NCBI RefSeq assembly: GCF_037975245.1
Contig: NC_092581.1
Span: forward strand, 7,777,501-7,841,500
Length of the DNA: 64,000 bases
From: Apostichopus japonicus
Taxonomy: Eukaryota > Echinodermata > Holothuroidea > Aspidochirotida > Stichopodidae
Direction of reading: 5' to 3'
The notes beneath the pieces were generated by a model. It saw only the letters and a program-made list of their open reading frames with translations. It made no database searches and was not told the origin of the DNA. Shown piece by piece: positions 23,601-34,200 of this stretch; within the stretch, counting starts at the first letter, position 1, and the number at the start of each line of letters is the position of its first letter. Both the position numbers and the translations under genes were made by a program.

Positions 23601-26600
23601 AGGTCTTCGCTGCTTGGCAGGTAGAAGTGCTCTGCTGATATAATTGGCTAACAGTCAGAACCTTCACTACCACGGAGGACTAAACAGAGGTATAGGGAAC
23701 TAATCGCTCAATCGGGAGATGGCAACATCCTGCCTTATCTTTAACTATTGGCTTTGGTCAACGGCACTACTATAACATAATGTTTTGGTCCCTTTGCATA
23801 TTCAGTGGTTAAGTGAACTTGTTGCCAGGGCTGGTGACTACTGTTACTAATACAACAAGAAACAATGGAAGGCTTGTTTTAGTACCAGAGTAAAGATGAC
23901 ACAAACGGTGTCTTATTCAGCACTTCTGCAATGGAAGATAACGTTAATTGAAAACAGTGTCTATTTACATTCAGGGAAAAGAGAATTCACAATCAACCTC
24001 AAGGCGGGTCCTTTGTAAGTTAAAGGTTTGACTGAGAAAAGTTAACAAAATTTGTAAAAATTCTCTAAGTTGTATGTGCCTTCACATAATACCCAAATCT
24101 CTGAACGGTACTCCCCACATCATGTCATGAATGGCTTTCCACCAACGAATTGTCAAATTTGGCTTAACTTTACAACTAGAATTTAATTATTTACTAGTAG
24201 AAGTAATCCATACCTTACAGTATACAGAGAACATAACATAAATAAATAACATAATAAAAATAACCTAAAACAGAATCCCATGTTTTCAAATTAGCTTTAG
24301 GTGCAACACCTAAGGAACAGGTTTTCAGGCAAATGTTGCACATTATAATGCAGTCAAATCCTCCGAAATAGTTGTTCACTTTTATGAAAGAAAGTCTCTG
24401 CAAAAGGAGTACAAGAAGTCCAGTGAGCTCTTACTCTTATGTAATGATGTGATGAGGTGATTGTTGGTTAGCTCAACTGGCATAGCCAGTGGAGCTTGTG
24501 GTAAAGCAATGAGGTGATTGGTGGTTAGCTCAACTGGCATAGCCAGTGGAGCTTGTGGTAAAGCATTTATCTATCTACCTGTCTGTCATCAGGTCAGAGG
24601 TCATTGCTTGAGGTCATTTGCTGCAAACGTTGTTGCCCATGTCAATTACTAAATTAATATTTAAGTCAGGACTGATTTGAGTTTACTCTAAATCATTCTG
24701 CTAGTGACAACGGTTGGAATTTTTTTCTTTTTTCTTGTTGAATATGGGGCAAATGGTCGTCATGTTCGGAGTAATATGAAAATAGTAAGTGTGGCTGTCG
24801 CATTCATTTCAAACTAGAGCAAAACCCAAAATCTTTGATGATGTGTCTCTTACAAAGGAATGGGATGGAAGTTGCTGATATGCTTTAATTATTTTGATGA
24901 GGACAGTGCTGTGAAGAGAAGCAGTGTTTCCACGTGTGTCAATATCTGTTTAATCTTTAAGATAGTATATACTGACTGTACTCAGTATTAATATTTGTTA
25001 TGTTCCAAACAAAAGATCATGTCAACAGTTTGTGTAGTAATAGATGCTATTTTGCAAGCATAACAAGCTTATTTAAGGATAATTAAGCAATCCTAATTTG
25101 CTAAAAAGGCTATGCGTTTCACACCTTTTTTTTCCCCTCTTCCAGCTCTAACACACAAAAGCGATGAACCAGTTACAAATGGTACAGTTAAAAAAGGCTC
25201 ACCGAATGGCCACGTCCATCACAAAGGTTCTTCAGATAGTAATTCAGACAGGGTGCATAGTAAAGATTCCAAGGAGAATAAACATTGCAAACACAATGGA
25301 ACTAATAATGTGAGCTCAGCGACTAAGAGTGATAATCCAAACCTCTTAGACACCAAGCTTACACAGAGGATTGTGAATTATCATGACAGTACACGTGAGA
25401 ATCTAGCCAATGAGCAGACACAAGCCAAACATCTACGACATAACTCATCCGGAGGCTCAGTGCCTAAGTCTAAAAATTCTTACTCAAGCTCGAAAGATAG
25501 TAGTAGTAGTGGTAGCAGCTCTTCTTCATCTTCCAACAATCGTAAGGGTAACAAAACATTACCTTCCAAGGTAGAGAACAAAGACAAAGATACTAACATA
25601 ACAGCAGATGTACTTCTCCAAAATGGTCCGCCAGCAACAACCAGTCAGCCATTTATCAAAGATGACTTTATTATCAGGTAGGTCCTGCCACACCCTCTAA
25701 CTTGTCAGTGAATTCATTATCATGTCAATAAGCTTTACATCTAAGCATAGCTGTATGGGTTCAAGTTTAGCAGAAATTTTGTTTAGTTACAGCCTGTAGC
25801 ACAATTGGCTTTTCAAGGTTATTGATGCCCAAAAGTAAGAATGATTCAAACTTTTACATTGTGAGCAATTGAAGTTATGAAGAGACACAATTAGCAGAAC
25901 ATAATAGAAGGTCAGAGGTCATCTTGAGCATAATCTTAACGTTACATAGATACAACTCTGTTAGCATTGTTTTTCTGTCCTCAACCATATTTGACAAATG
26001 GATGTAATCAGTTTTCAGGTAATTTTAATAACTGTTAAAGAATTTCTCTGATGGCAGCATTGATTTTAAACATCAATTGAGATATTATGAACTTAATACT
26101 GGAGCAATGCACCTTGATGTGTCTGTCATTGATATCCAGTTGAATAACTTTACCTTGTTTATATGAGAAAAATATGTCAACATTGTTCAAATGTTCAATT
26201 ATGTCCCTTGACCAAAGTAGTGTATAACTATCTGCGACTAGGTGTAGTTTCGCTGCAAATATTAGTTAAGTATTGTACATGGTAGTCAAAAGTAGTGAGA
26301 AATTCTGTTAATTGTTCAGTAAGGTGCATATCTCAAACAGTGAATGTTGCCTTAAGCTTTGGTAGGTAGTGGCATTGATTAGACAGTGGAGTTCATAAAT
26401 ACCATGTCTAGTTGGTCACTTACTGATTTGTATCTTAACTTCATAAGGTTAAGAGTATTTCACCATTCAGTGCTTTGTTTCTTTAATAAAGTAGATTAGA
26501 ATCAGATATAAAGAAGCTAAAGGCAGATCTGCAAAGCAGTCGACAGACAGAATCAGACCTCAGAACGGATATCAGTCGCTATGCGGCAGAAGAAAAGAAG

Positions 26601-29600
26601 GCTAAATGTGACTGGGAACAACTGCAGAAAGAAAATGAATCCTTGCAGACAAGGTAAGTGTCATGAAAGATGTCAGGTATTCAGGTCTGTCTTATGAACA
26701 TTAATACCCCCTTCCATCAGCCAACCCCCCCCAGTGCCAATACCAACGTAACACGGTGGTGACGTGTTTGAATTGAAATGACTGGTTCATAAACTTTTCC
26801 TAATCTAATGTTTCTTGTATCTGACTGAAATGATACTGTAAACTATGAGAGGTGCACTCATTTTGCACAGTTTTTTCCTCAGTCATTAAATTATTTGAAG
26901 TTTGCAATAAGGGTAAGTCAAAATTGATGTCTTCAAAGGAAGCATTTAGAGTACTTTCCATGTGGCTCTGCATATATAAATATATTTGTAGTCCTGGTAG
27001 TGAAGTAAATTTCTGAATCAGTTTAGCAGTTTTGCAGCTTGTACTGTCTGCCTTTGGCAACCAGTACTTATGCAGTAAGGTGGAACACGAAATGCCTCAA
27101 TATCTCGACTCTGATTGATGTCTTACTATAATTTTACAAAGATTGTTTCTCATGGGATCTTTAAATTTTTGTTAATAAGGACAGGTTTGGTAGGGACTGT
27201 TCACACTTTGTATCTATTTAATTTTCATCCTGTTCATGATATCTGTTCGTAGCATTTGACATTAGTTTGAGGATAAAACGTGGTGTTTCACTGCTTGTTT
27301 GTTTTATATAATCTTACTTTGGTTTTCTTGTAAGGTGATGTGGGGGTTGTTCCCAATGCTTTAAATGATCTTGTGTATTATATAGTTTCTTCAGTTCAGG
27401 ATTTCTTCCCTACAGCAAATTCAAAAAGTTGATCCCATTATTTTTAGTTCTATGAGTTTTCTGACTAGAATCTAGGAATCTCTGATGTAGTGTTGAACCA
27501 TTCCGCTAAATGTTAAATGTCAATTAATGCACACCCAATCACTGTAAACAATTATGATCCAAGTTGAACCAGTTGTTTTAAAGCTGTACCAACCATCTCA
27601 ACAAATATTCATGAGAATAAGTCACAAGAATATTGAGTAAAGGGTTTATGTTCTAAAATGGTCCATATTTAAGAAAAGTTTACAGAGGTTTTGTAACAGA
27701 ACATGTGTAAGTGAGCACTCAAGATTAATTTACTTGTCTGTTGTGACTAACAAGCTTCAAAGTAAGTGTTCTATTCAAAGCCTAATTGTTCTTTGTTTTG
27801 CAGACTTCATAATTTAGTTACACAAAAGCAACAGGACAAACAAAACTTGGTGAAAATGGAACAAAAAGTTAAACAAGAAAGGGAGACCCGTTCATCAACT
27901 GAAAACCAACTACGAGAAGAAAGAAAAAATCGTAAGATGGAAGAGGCTGCTGCACGTGCTATGATCATGGCAGCAGCGAATCCTTCAAGGTATGTGTCAA
28001 TATTGTGATTTCAAAGAAGTCTGTGTTCATAGTTAAATCAGGCATTGGTAGGAGCTAAGATAATATCTGTTAAGTCTACTTGACTGTCAGATCTATCTCG
28101 TTAAAGATAACACAAGCCCTAATACAAAAAAATGAAAAAAAGAACAAGCAGCTGTGAATTTGATTTTTTCTTTCCCTATGTTTGAGTAATCTGTAGCATA
28201 TTTAGCAACTTTAGAGAGTTAAATAGCAAGTTTTAAGAGAACATTCATGATCTTGCCATTAAGATAGTGTTTCAGATATTTTGCTTGCTGTGTAGGTAAA
28301 GATCATAAAATTTAATGTAGAAACGTGGCATCTACTTGGGGACTACCTCGTATCATACTACCTCGTATCGTCCTACCTCGTATCGTCCTACCTCGTATCG
28401 TCCTACCCCGTATCGTCCTACCTCGTATCGTCCTACCTCGTATCGTCCTACCTCGTATCGTCCTACCTCGTATCGTCCTACCTCGTATCGTCCGACCTCG
28501 TATCGTCCGACCTCGTATTCTCCTACCTCGTATCGTCCTACCTCGTATCGTCCTACTTCGTATCGTCCTACCTTGTATCGTCCTTCCTGTTTAACTGTTT
28601 TTTGATACTTTTCCCACTTTTGCAGGGTTATAGAATGTTCAGAGTCATGTCGCACAAAGCAAAAAGACCAAGAAAATGAAATATGCAGATTGACACAGGA
28701 AGGACGTGATAAACAAGAGAAATTATGGGACCTGGAAAGAAAAGTTGGGGTAAGTTTCTGACAAGTGAGAAGGTGTAATATGTGCCAAACAAGTTTGTTT
28801 GTTTGTTTGCATGTTCTTCCTTTTCAATTGCAACAAGTGGGTTATAGGTCAAATGTCAACAGAGGTCAAACTCTGAAACGTAAGTATGATACCCCAAGAT
28901 GGGGAGCATTGACAGCTGTCTTTATACGTGACATGTGGCCCTTAATGAAACATATTTGACTTGTAGCTCACAAAGTCAAAATTGCTCAAAGGGGTCAGAG
29001 GTCAGCAGCAGTCAAGGTGTGAAAGTCTTTATATCTGCATAACCGAAGAATCATAACCAGGGCACAGGTTGTACATGCATGATAGAGATTTATCTGTCAA
29101 CTTGCATGGACTCTTTAGGGCTGAAATGTCATTTGAAGTCAACAAAGGTCAAAATGTGTAATGGTCTTTGTCTCAAAGAATCTTAGCATTCACATACTTG
29201 GGATTGCATGGTAGAATACTTTGATGATGTTGAACAAGTTGACAGTTTGCTAATAAAGAGTGTAGTAAAGTACATTGATAGGAAAGGTTAATATTCACTC
29301 TTCTTGGCACTTAACCAAATCTATGCCAAAAGCTGTAGTAATTCAGCTTGTGCTATTTTGCAATATTTAATATGTTTAGAACAGTTCAGAGGATTTCTTG
29401 TGCATCATATATGATGTTAATCTACTTACTGTACTTAATTGAGGGTCTTTCCTTCAGAGACATCCATTCCTTTAGAACAGCATTTTTCACACTCCTTGAA
29501 GGATATTTGCTGATGGCGGCAAATGGCAGGCATTAAGTTAGTTCATCAGCTGTCAGGATTTAACATCCTCGACAATAGGTCAACAGGTTATCACTTCAGA

Positions 29601-31269
29601 GTTCTGTTGAAACCTCATAGAGGTAATCTGTCATAGCAATGCTTAAAACATAGTTGTGATGACTTTCATGACCATCAGGTGTCTGGCAGTATATGATTTT
29701 TAAATTGGCTACTTCTAACCACTGGATTTGTTGGCACTCTTGTTATAGCAATTTGATTCAATTACTTATATGCTTTTATACAGTTGCTTGTTATCTGTAG
29801 ATAAGAAAAGGGCAGGTAAGTTACTGACCTCCAGTCAGATTCATGCATGGTCCTTTTACTGTAAAAAAAAACACCAATGTAGGGAATGGCTCTTTTAAGA
29901 TGTCAAAAATAAAACTAATAAAGAAAAGAATTAGAAGCAGAACACTGTAACTCTGGGAACTTGTAGACTATTTCTTCTTCCATTAATATCCTTGTCTGTC
30001 TCTGCTCTGACTAATCTTACCTCATCTTACAGCAATTACAAGACAGACAGGAGACACAAAGTCACAACGAGAGACTAATGTCCAATCTGATGGTCCTCCA
30101 GGAAAAGACCACCAAATTAGAAACAAGCTTGAGTGCAGAGACAAGACTTAAGATGGATCTTTTCTCTGCTCTAGGTGATGCACGTAGACAGCTGGAAATA
30201 TCAGAAGGTGAGATTCAGATCAAATACAAATGTAGAATCAAAAAGCATCTGTTTCTCAGTCCATCTCCCTGTCTACAATTTACAACCTGTTTCTTTTAGT
30301 TTAGAGAAACATTCACACAGTGATTCTTGATTGCAGGCCATGTGATACATTCAGAATGTTCAAGGTTTAAGATAATTGTTTGAAATTTACAAACTATATC
30401 AGAAGTTTGAGGCCAAATGTTACTTGGGTTTGTTAGGGACATTTCTTGCCAGTGATTCATCCACATAAGTTAATGTTCAATTTTGGTTATTTAGGAGATT
30501 TGATCATAGAGGTGTTCTTTTGGGGTCATTGTTCTACCCTGTGTTAATGTGGAATTGTGAGCTCCTCATCAGATCACAATCTGTGAATGAGGCCGCAATA
30601 TCTTTAAGTTAGCGGACCGGGGGTCATGATCAGGTATGGGAAATGATCAAGATTGTTATTATATATAACCTTTATATTGTAATGTTAGGTTTTGGTAAAG
30701 GAATTTTAATTGTTGTTGTGTTACATTGTAACACATGAGAGAAGTTTATCAATTAATTTCTGCTAAATTTTGCTTTGTTGTAAAAGAATTGCTATCACTG
30801 ATGGACGGCGATTTAGTATTCGTTTGTGCTTTATACATTTTTGGAGAATTGTTTCAGTAAATTATAGTTCACATATCTTGATGTAAATGCACAATTTTCT
30901 AACTAGCGAGTCAGGATTAATACAAAATACTCTTGTTATATCATTACAGGTCAACTTATGAAAAAAGAGCAGGAAATTCACGATCTCAAGTCCAAGATAG
31001 CTGATATCATGTCTGTCATGCCTCATCCGTACCAAACCCCACCAATAACCCCTCTCCCACCAAACTTGGTACAAAACCTTAGCGTGCAGCGGTATTTCTG
31101 TGTACCTCCTCCTCCCACAGACATACCCTCTTCTCAAGTGCCAGCATCTTCCCCGCCCACAGCTTCACCACACGAGATGCAGGTGGAAGCTCAGTCTTCC
31201 CCTGGTATGGCGCAGAACAGATCATGTTTAGATCCAAATGCAGCAATCTATAGGCCTAAAAGCAACTAA
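9632..31269 (+). CDS. MACO1: Macoilin (transmembrane protein 57), 11 coding exons
   Basis: Macoilin is a conserved ER and neuronal membrane protein; in worms it is needed for normal neuronal excitability and sensory behaviour. Coding exons: 9632-9711, 13115-13256, 14479-14605, 21235-21367, 22192-22373, 25146-25677, 26495-26653, 27804-27989, 28626-28749, 30033-30207, 30950-31269. Every junction is GT-AG, phases match, and the sum is 2160 nt (719 residues plus stop); human macoilin is about 664. The N terminus MKRRNADC, the hydrophobic segments at about residues 29-48, 53-68, 75-95, 96-114 and 123-140, the block LCRPFAAHCIGYPVVTLGFG and the C-terminal LDPNAAIYRP are family hallmarks. Residues 222-398 are a variable Ser/Lys/Asn-rich linker and about 400-640 are predicted coiled coil. 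The start at 9632 follows the family; an in-frame ATG at 9611 would add seven residues, and an in-frame stop at 9575 precedes both. No frameshift or premature stop is seen. Confidence 0.97.
10038..10510. mobile_element. Possible inverted-repeat element in macoilin intron 1
   Basis: About 20 bp at 10059-10080 (GCGAAGTTGGGACACCCTAA) is repeated inverted, with a few mismatches, at 10488-10507. Between them a 112-codon - strand open frame (10092-10430) has no recognisable domain. No clear target duplication was found, so the call is tentative. Confidence 0.4.
13115..13256 (+). CDS. MACO1: Macoilin coding exon 2
   Basis: Encodes about residues 27-74, including TFLYLKFLGIWATVLLFDFL and EFRFEYLWPVW, the first two hydrophobic segments. 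The acceptor is TTATAG and the donor GTAAGC. It joins exon 1 in frame through a split AGT codon and ends at phase 0. Confidence 0.96.
14479..14605 (+). CDS. MACO1: Macoilin coding exon 3
   Basis: Encodes about residues 75-116, including VCLLFIPVHWLFFVASTYVW, two membrane spans. The acceptor is CCGCAG and the donor GTAAAT. It ends at phase 1; the split codon is completed by the first two bases of exon 4 to give Asp. Confidence 0.96.
17805..18620. repeat. Divergent ~230-bp tandem array in macoilin intron 3
   Basis: The phrase GTAGCCAAACTTGGTATAC plus GTTGTTGGTTAATAGCT recurs near 17850, 18075, 18300 and 18560. GGGCCCA-type phrases (TTGGGCCCAAATTTGTGGGG) lie between them. Four degenerate units with spacing about 225-260 bp. 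Open frames over it on both strands are by-products. Confidence 0.8.
19370..19805 (-). mobile_element. Non-LTR retrotransposon (LINE) C-terminal fragment
   Basis: The - strand frame at 19474-19803 encodes YASETWTLSKETENKIEAFE, then LYRKMLKVPYKDRMSNEEVL, LLSELKNRKMQYMSHILRS and KRKRGRPRNTWLADI. These are hallmarks of the region after the reverse transcriptase in widespread LINE polyproteins. A shift then continues the match to about 19370. It is 5'-truncated near 19805 and lies in macoilin intron 3. Confidence 0.88.
20614..20643. repeat. Poly(T) run of about 30 bases
   Basis: Uninterrupted T run in macoilin intron 3; possibly the poly(A) tail of a - strand retroposed sequence, though no body was recognised next to it. 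Confidence 0.7.
21235..21367 (+). CDS. MACO1: Macoilin coding exon 4
   Basis: Encodes RGVCLPTASLWLLFVYIEAS and continues to LDLCRPFAAH, among the most conserved parts of the family. The acceptor is TGTACAG and the donor GTAAGG. It ends in TG, completed to TGT (Cys) by exon 5. Confidence 0.96.
22192..22373 (+). CDS. MACO1: Macoilin coding exon 5
   Basis: Encodes IGYPVVTLGFGFKSYVSYRL, then a basic stretch and FYMQLLQQALPQE, the end of the membrane half. The acceptor is TTTCCAG and the donor GTAAGA. It ends at phase 1. Confidence 0.96.
22880..24030. other. Unassigned part of macoilin intron 5
   Basis: Sequence of more even base composition than its surroundings, with phrases such as AGGACGTATGAGGACGTCCG near 22955. 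It has the look of an old inserted element, but no termini, target duplication or coding motif could be defined. Confidence 0.3.
24452..24565. repeat. 57-bp exact-type tandem duplication with tRNA-like phrase
   Basis: Two head-to-tail copies (24452-24508, 24509-24565) differ at about one base. Each contains GGTTAGCTCAACTGGCATAG, which resembles a tRNA A-box half. A degenerate B-box-like GGTCAGAGGTCATTGC follows downstream, so this may be the head of another decayed tRNA-derived SINE. Confidence 0.85.
25146..25677 (+). CDS. MACO1: Macoilin coding exon 6 (variable linker)
   Basis: A 532-nt exon encoding about residues 222-398, rich in Ser, Lys and Asn, with a serine tract (SSSSGSSSSSSSNN) near the end. 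It finishes in FIKDDFIIR, which resembles the conserved entry to the coiled-coil half. The acceptor is TCTTCCAG and the donor GTAGGT. Most of the extra length relative to the human protein probably lies here. Confidence 0.94.
26495..26653 (+). CDS. MACO1: Macoilin coding exon 7
   Basis: Encodes LESDIKKLKADLQSSRQTES and onward, charged heptad-like coiled coil. The acceptor is AAAGTAG, chosen because it restores the Arg codon split from exon 6; the donor is GTAAGT. A 52-residue exon that keeps frame with exon 8. Confidence 0.95.
27804..27989 (+). CDS. MACO1: Macoilin coding exon 8
   Basis: Encodes LHNLVTQKQQDKQNLVKMEQ and onward to RAMIMAAANPS, conserved coiled coil. The acceptor is TTTTGCAG and the donor GTATGT. 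Confidence 0.96.
28344..28586. repeat. 15-bp minisatellite in macoilin intron 8
   Basis: About 16 near-perfect copies of TACCTCGTATCGTCC. Because 15 is a multiple of three and the unit has no stop, long repetitive frames (for example PRIVL repeats) appear on both strands. They are artefacts of the repeat. The array sits 40 bp upstream of the exon 9 acceptor. Confidence 0.97.
28626..28749 (+). CDS. MACO1: Macoilin coding exon 9
   Basis: Encodes VIECSESCRTKQKDQENEIC and onward to WDLERKVG, coiled coil. The acceptor TTTTGCAG lies about 40 bp after the 15-bp minisatellite in the preceding intron. The donor is GTAAGT; it ends at phase 0. Confidence 0.95.
30033..30207 (+). CDS. MACO1: Macoilin coding exon 10
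   Basis: Encodes NERLMSNLMVLQEKTTKLET and onward to LFSALGDARRQLEIS, the conserved distal coiled coil. The acceptor is CTTACAG and the donor GTGAGA; it ends at phase 1. Confidence 0.96.
30950..31269 (+). CDS. MACO1: Macoilin last coding exon (11) with stop
   Basis: Encodes MKKEQEIHDLKSKIADIMSV, then a Pro/Ser-rich tail and the conserved end LDPNAAIYRPKSN, followed by TAA at 31267-31269. The acceptor is TCATTACAG. Confidence 0.96.
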
Positions 31270-34200
31270 CTTCATGAAAGAGCAGTGGTCTTTGCATGGA
31301 AACATTTGAAATAAGGTGATAAAATTGTCAGACAAATAGTCCAGGCAAATAGTGAAGAGATTCAGTTTACAAGTTTAGTCTTGAGGACTTCCACACTTTT
31401 GCTACAGTTCACTTACTCCCTTTTAAATCTAAAACCAAGAGTTAAAATAATTAAGACAACAAGAGGCTTATTCTTCCCTTATTGAACAACAACAACAACC
31501 CCCTTTTCTCATTCAGTTCAAAGAAAACAGTACAGCTAATACTCTATAACTCTGTTTGTGTGTAACATGATAGTCTTGTTCTATATGTTTAGGAACCATC
31601 ATTTCTTCCCGGAGACCAAGGAGAAGATTCATTTAAGAATATTTTATGTCAAATGAAATTGTCTCCCAAAGAAAAGATTTAATTTATTTTCTTGATTCAA
31701 TTTGATGATATCAGAGAACTTGACCATTTTGGACACAACAAAAACCAGCATTGCTTCCAAGTTTTGCTTTTCATTTTTAAACCGTGCCCCTTTTCTTAAA
31801 ACTTACACAGTTTCAATAAGGAATATGTATCAAATTGGTACTTTGTTGAATTTGACAAGTTTTGCTAAGTTTGTGGACAATTAGGCAAAAACAAAACCTT
31901 ATTTCAAATAGTTTGCATTTTGTTTGTAATGTGTTTCAGAGGGTTGGGATCCTTGCATTTGTTAATTGTACTGCTATTTGGATTTGCCTTCTACAGTTCT
32001 TGTGCTGCACCCTGGAGTGTAGTATTTTTTTCTCCCTGTTCTTCATGGTGTTTGTGTCGTTTTCAAGAATGTTTCAATGTTTATCACTTACATGAAGACG
32101 AATATTCGTACTTGACTATTTTTTTTTTTTTTGTCATTTGTGGGTTTTTAAGCCCCACTCTTCTTTGTCCATTGTGAAGTTATTACTCTCACCTTATTGA
32201 CAAGATAGATTAGAATATATCTGTTGGAATAGCTAGCACTGTTTAAAGGGACTGTAAAAAGAGATGTAAACAAGCTGGTGTTCAGGTTATGAACAACCTG
32301 CATTCATAATCACATGTGGTGTAAGATTGGAGTCAGATAAACTGATGTGGTACTGTCTGGTTGTATTCTGTTCAAACTAAGACCTTTCATCATCAGAGAT
32401 GGTGTTAGCTTTGAGTCAGATACACTGATGTTCTACATGCTGGTGTGGGGTATGTATATTTGCTGTGTCTATAGAGGAGGTTTTGTGATGGGGTCAAGAA
32501 TAGGTTGCCAGTTTATAATGATCATAATCAGGATGGACAGTGTATAGGGTTTATCTCACATTGAATTGAAGAGAACCATTATGATAGGTTTTGCATTATG
32601 TTATGAATGGTTAATGTTGTTATGTAAGATCATTAAGTTATCCTACATTGAATGGGTCATATCGTCATGACGATTGCTGATACTGACTGTCTGATGGCAT
32701 TATAGTGTTAGAACAAAGACCGCTCAGTTGCATTGGTTAGATCAAGTTAGTGTGTACTGGTTACGTTGAGGATCTGTAATGGTAATACAAGAAATGAAAC
32801 TACTTGATATAATTAACACATTTTTCGAATGTATGAATTCTGTCTGGTAACTGTTGCTATATCACATGATTGATTGGCAGCGTGTGGTTGGCTGATATCA
32901 GATCACAGATCTTTGTATTGTAAGATTAACTGTTACACATCTTATCATGTTACAGTAGCATACAAAACTATATTTAATGCAGCTGGTTCCTTTTCATAAC
33001 GATATTTTGCCTTCCAAAATGATCCACTTCATATACTATCGCATTGGTCCTACATGAGCACTGTAATTTGTTTCTAGTAATCAAAAAGTTAACTGTTAAT
33101 TATCATCAACTGTTGATGAAACATAATCCAAATTCTCAAACAAGAAGTTGCCTAGGCTAGATACATCTGTCATGAGATTGTGGTTGATAGGCTCTAGTGT
33201 AGGGAAAGGTGTGTAAACCTTATGACACAAGTGGGTGGTGGGTCATGGAGGACATTGGTGAAGGGGTAAAGTATCCACATATAGAGTGCTAGTGGATGTC
33301 ATGATGGTTATGGAGCAAACCTGATAAGTAGCTAGGTGAAGGTGCCAAAGGAAGGGTGTGGTAGCTGGTGTTTAATATAAAAGTAAAGGTGTCACAAGAA
33401 GAATTTCATAGGAAAATTGAAATAGCTTTACTCCTTGGATTGACATGTTTTGAAACATAAGACCAAACTTGGTGTTTTACAGTAAGCACGTAGAAATTTT
33501 GGTGGAAGTATTTGCCAATTTATAGTTCAGCAGGTTGGTTCACAAGAGATTGTAATGTGTTTTAGTTATGTCATTATTAACTTAAGGGGGAGAGATGAGG
33601 TATATGATGTTAGGAAAATTAAGCAATTAATTTGGTACAAGGTACAAAAAACATGCTGATTTATAGATAGATAGATTTATTTCGTCCATAAGAATATGGA
33701 AATTTTCATTCTAAAATTGATCTGACAAACTTATAATGTCATCTCACAAGCTGTCCATAATCTATGGACAAAAGTAATATTTGATCTAAATGAAAAACAA
33801 TATAATAATATCTCTGCATAGATTATATTAAAGAGGACAAACCGAAAGGCTAGGGGTACCAAAAATCTTTGGCCTATAGACTATCTTCCTTTAACAATTA
33901 TACCAGGCAAATGTTCCTCAGTCAAGAGTTGATGTTCTGTAGGAAGTAGTGTACCTATTGTTGCACATAAACTTGTTAGGTCTTTCCCTTCCTGCTATGC
34001 AGTATCTCACTTTCTTCCTTTTTCAGAGAGCTGTGTAATATGTAAGATGGACAAAATTGTATGCCAGTTATAAGCCTTTGATAGAATACTACATGTTGCA
34101 GATACAAATAACATGTATACTTACCTATATACATATACACAAACATACATACATACACCCAAAGAAGCATATATATGAAACGGCCAGTTATTTATTTTTG

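Noticed and set aside
28325-28655. Long repetitive open frames (PRIVL, SYRPT and EVGRY repeats) on both strands
   Set aside because: They arise because the 15-bp minisatellite unit lacks stops. All frames open at once, and they sit inside a macoilin intron.
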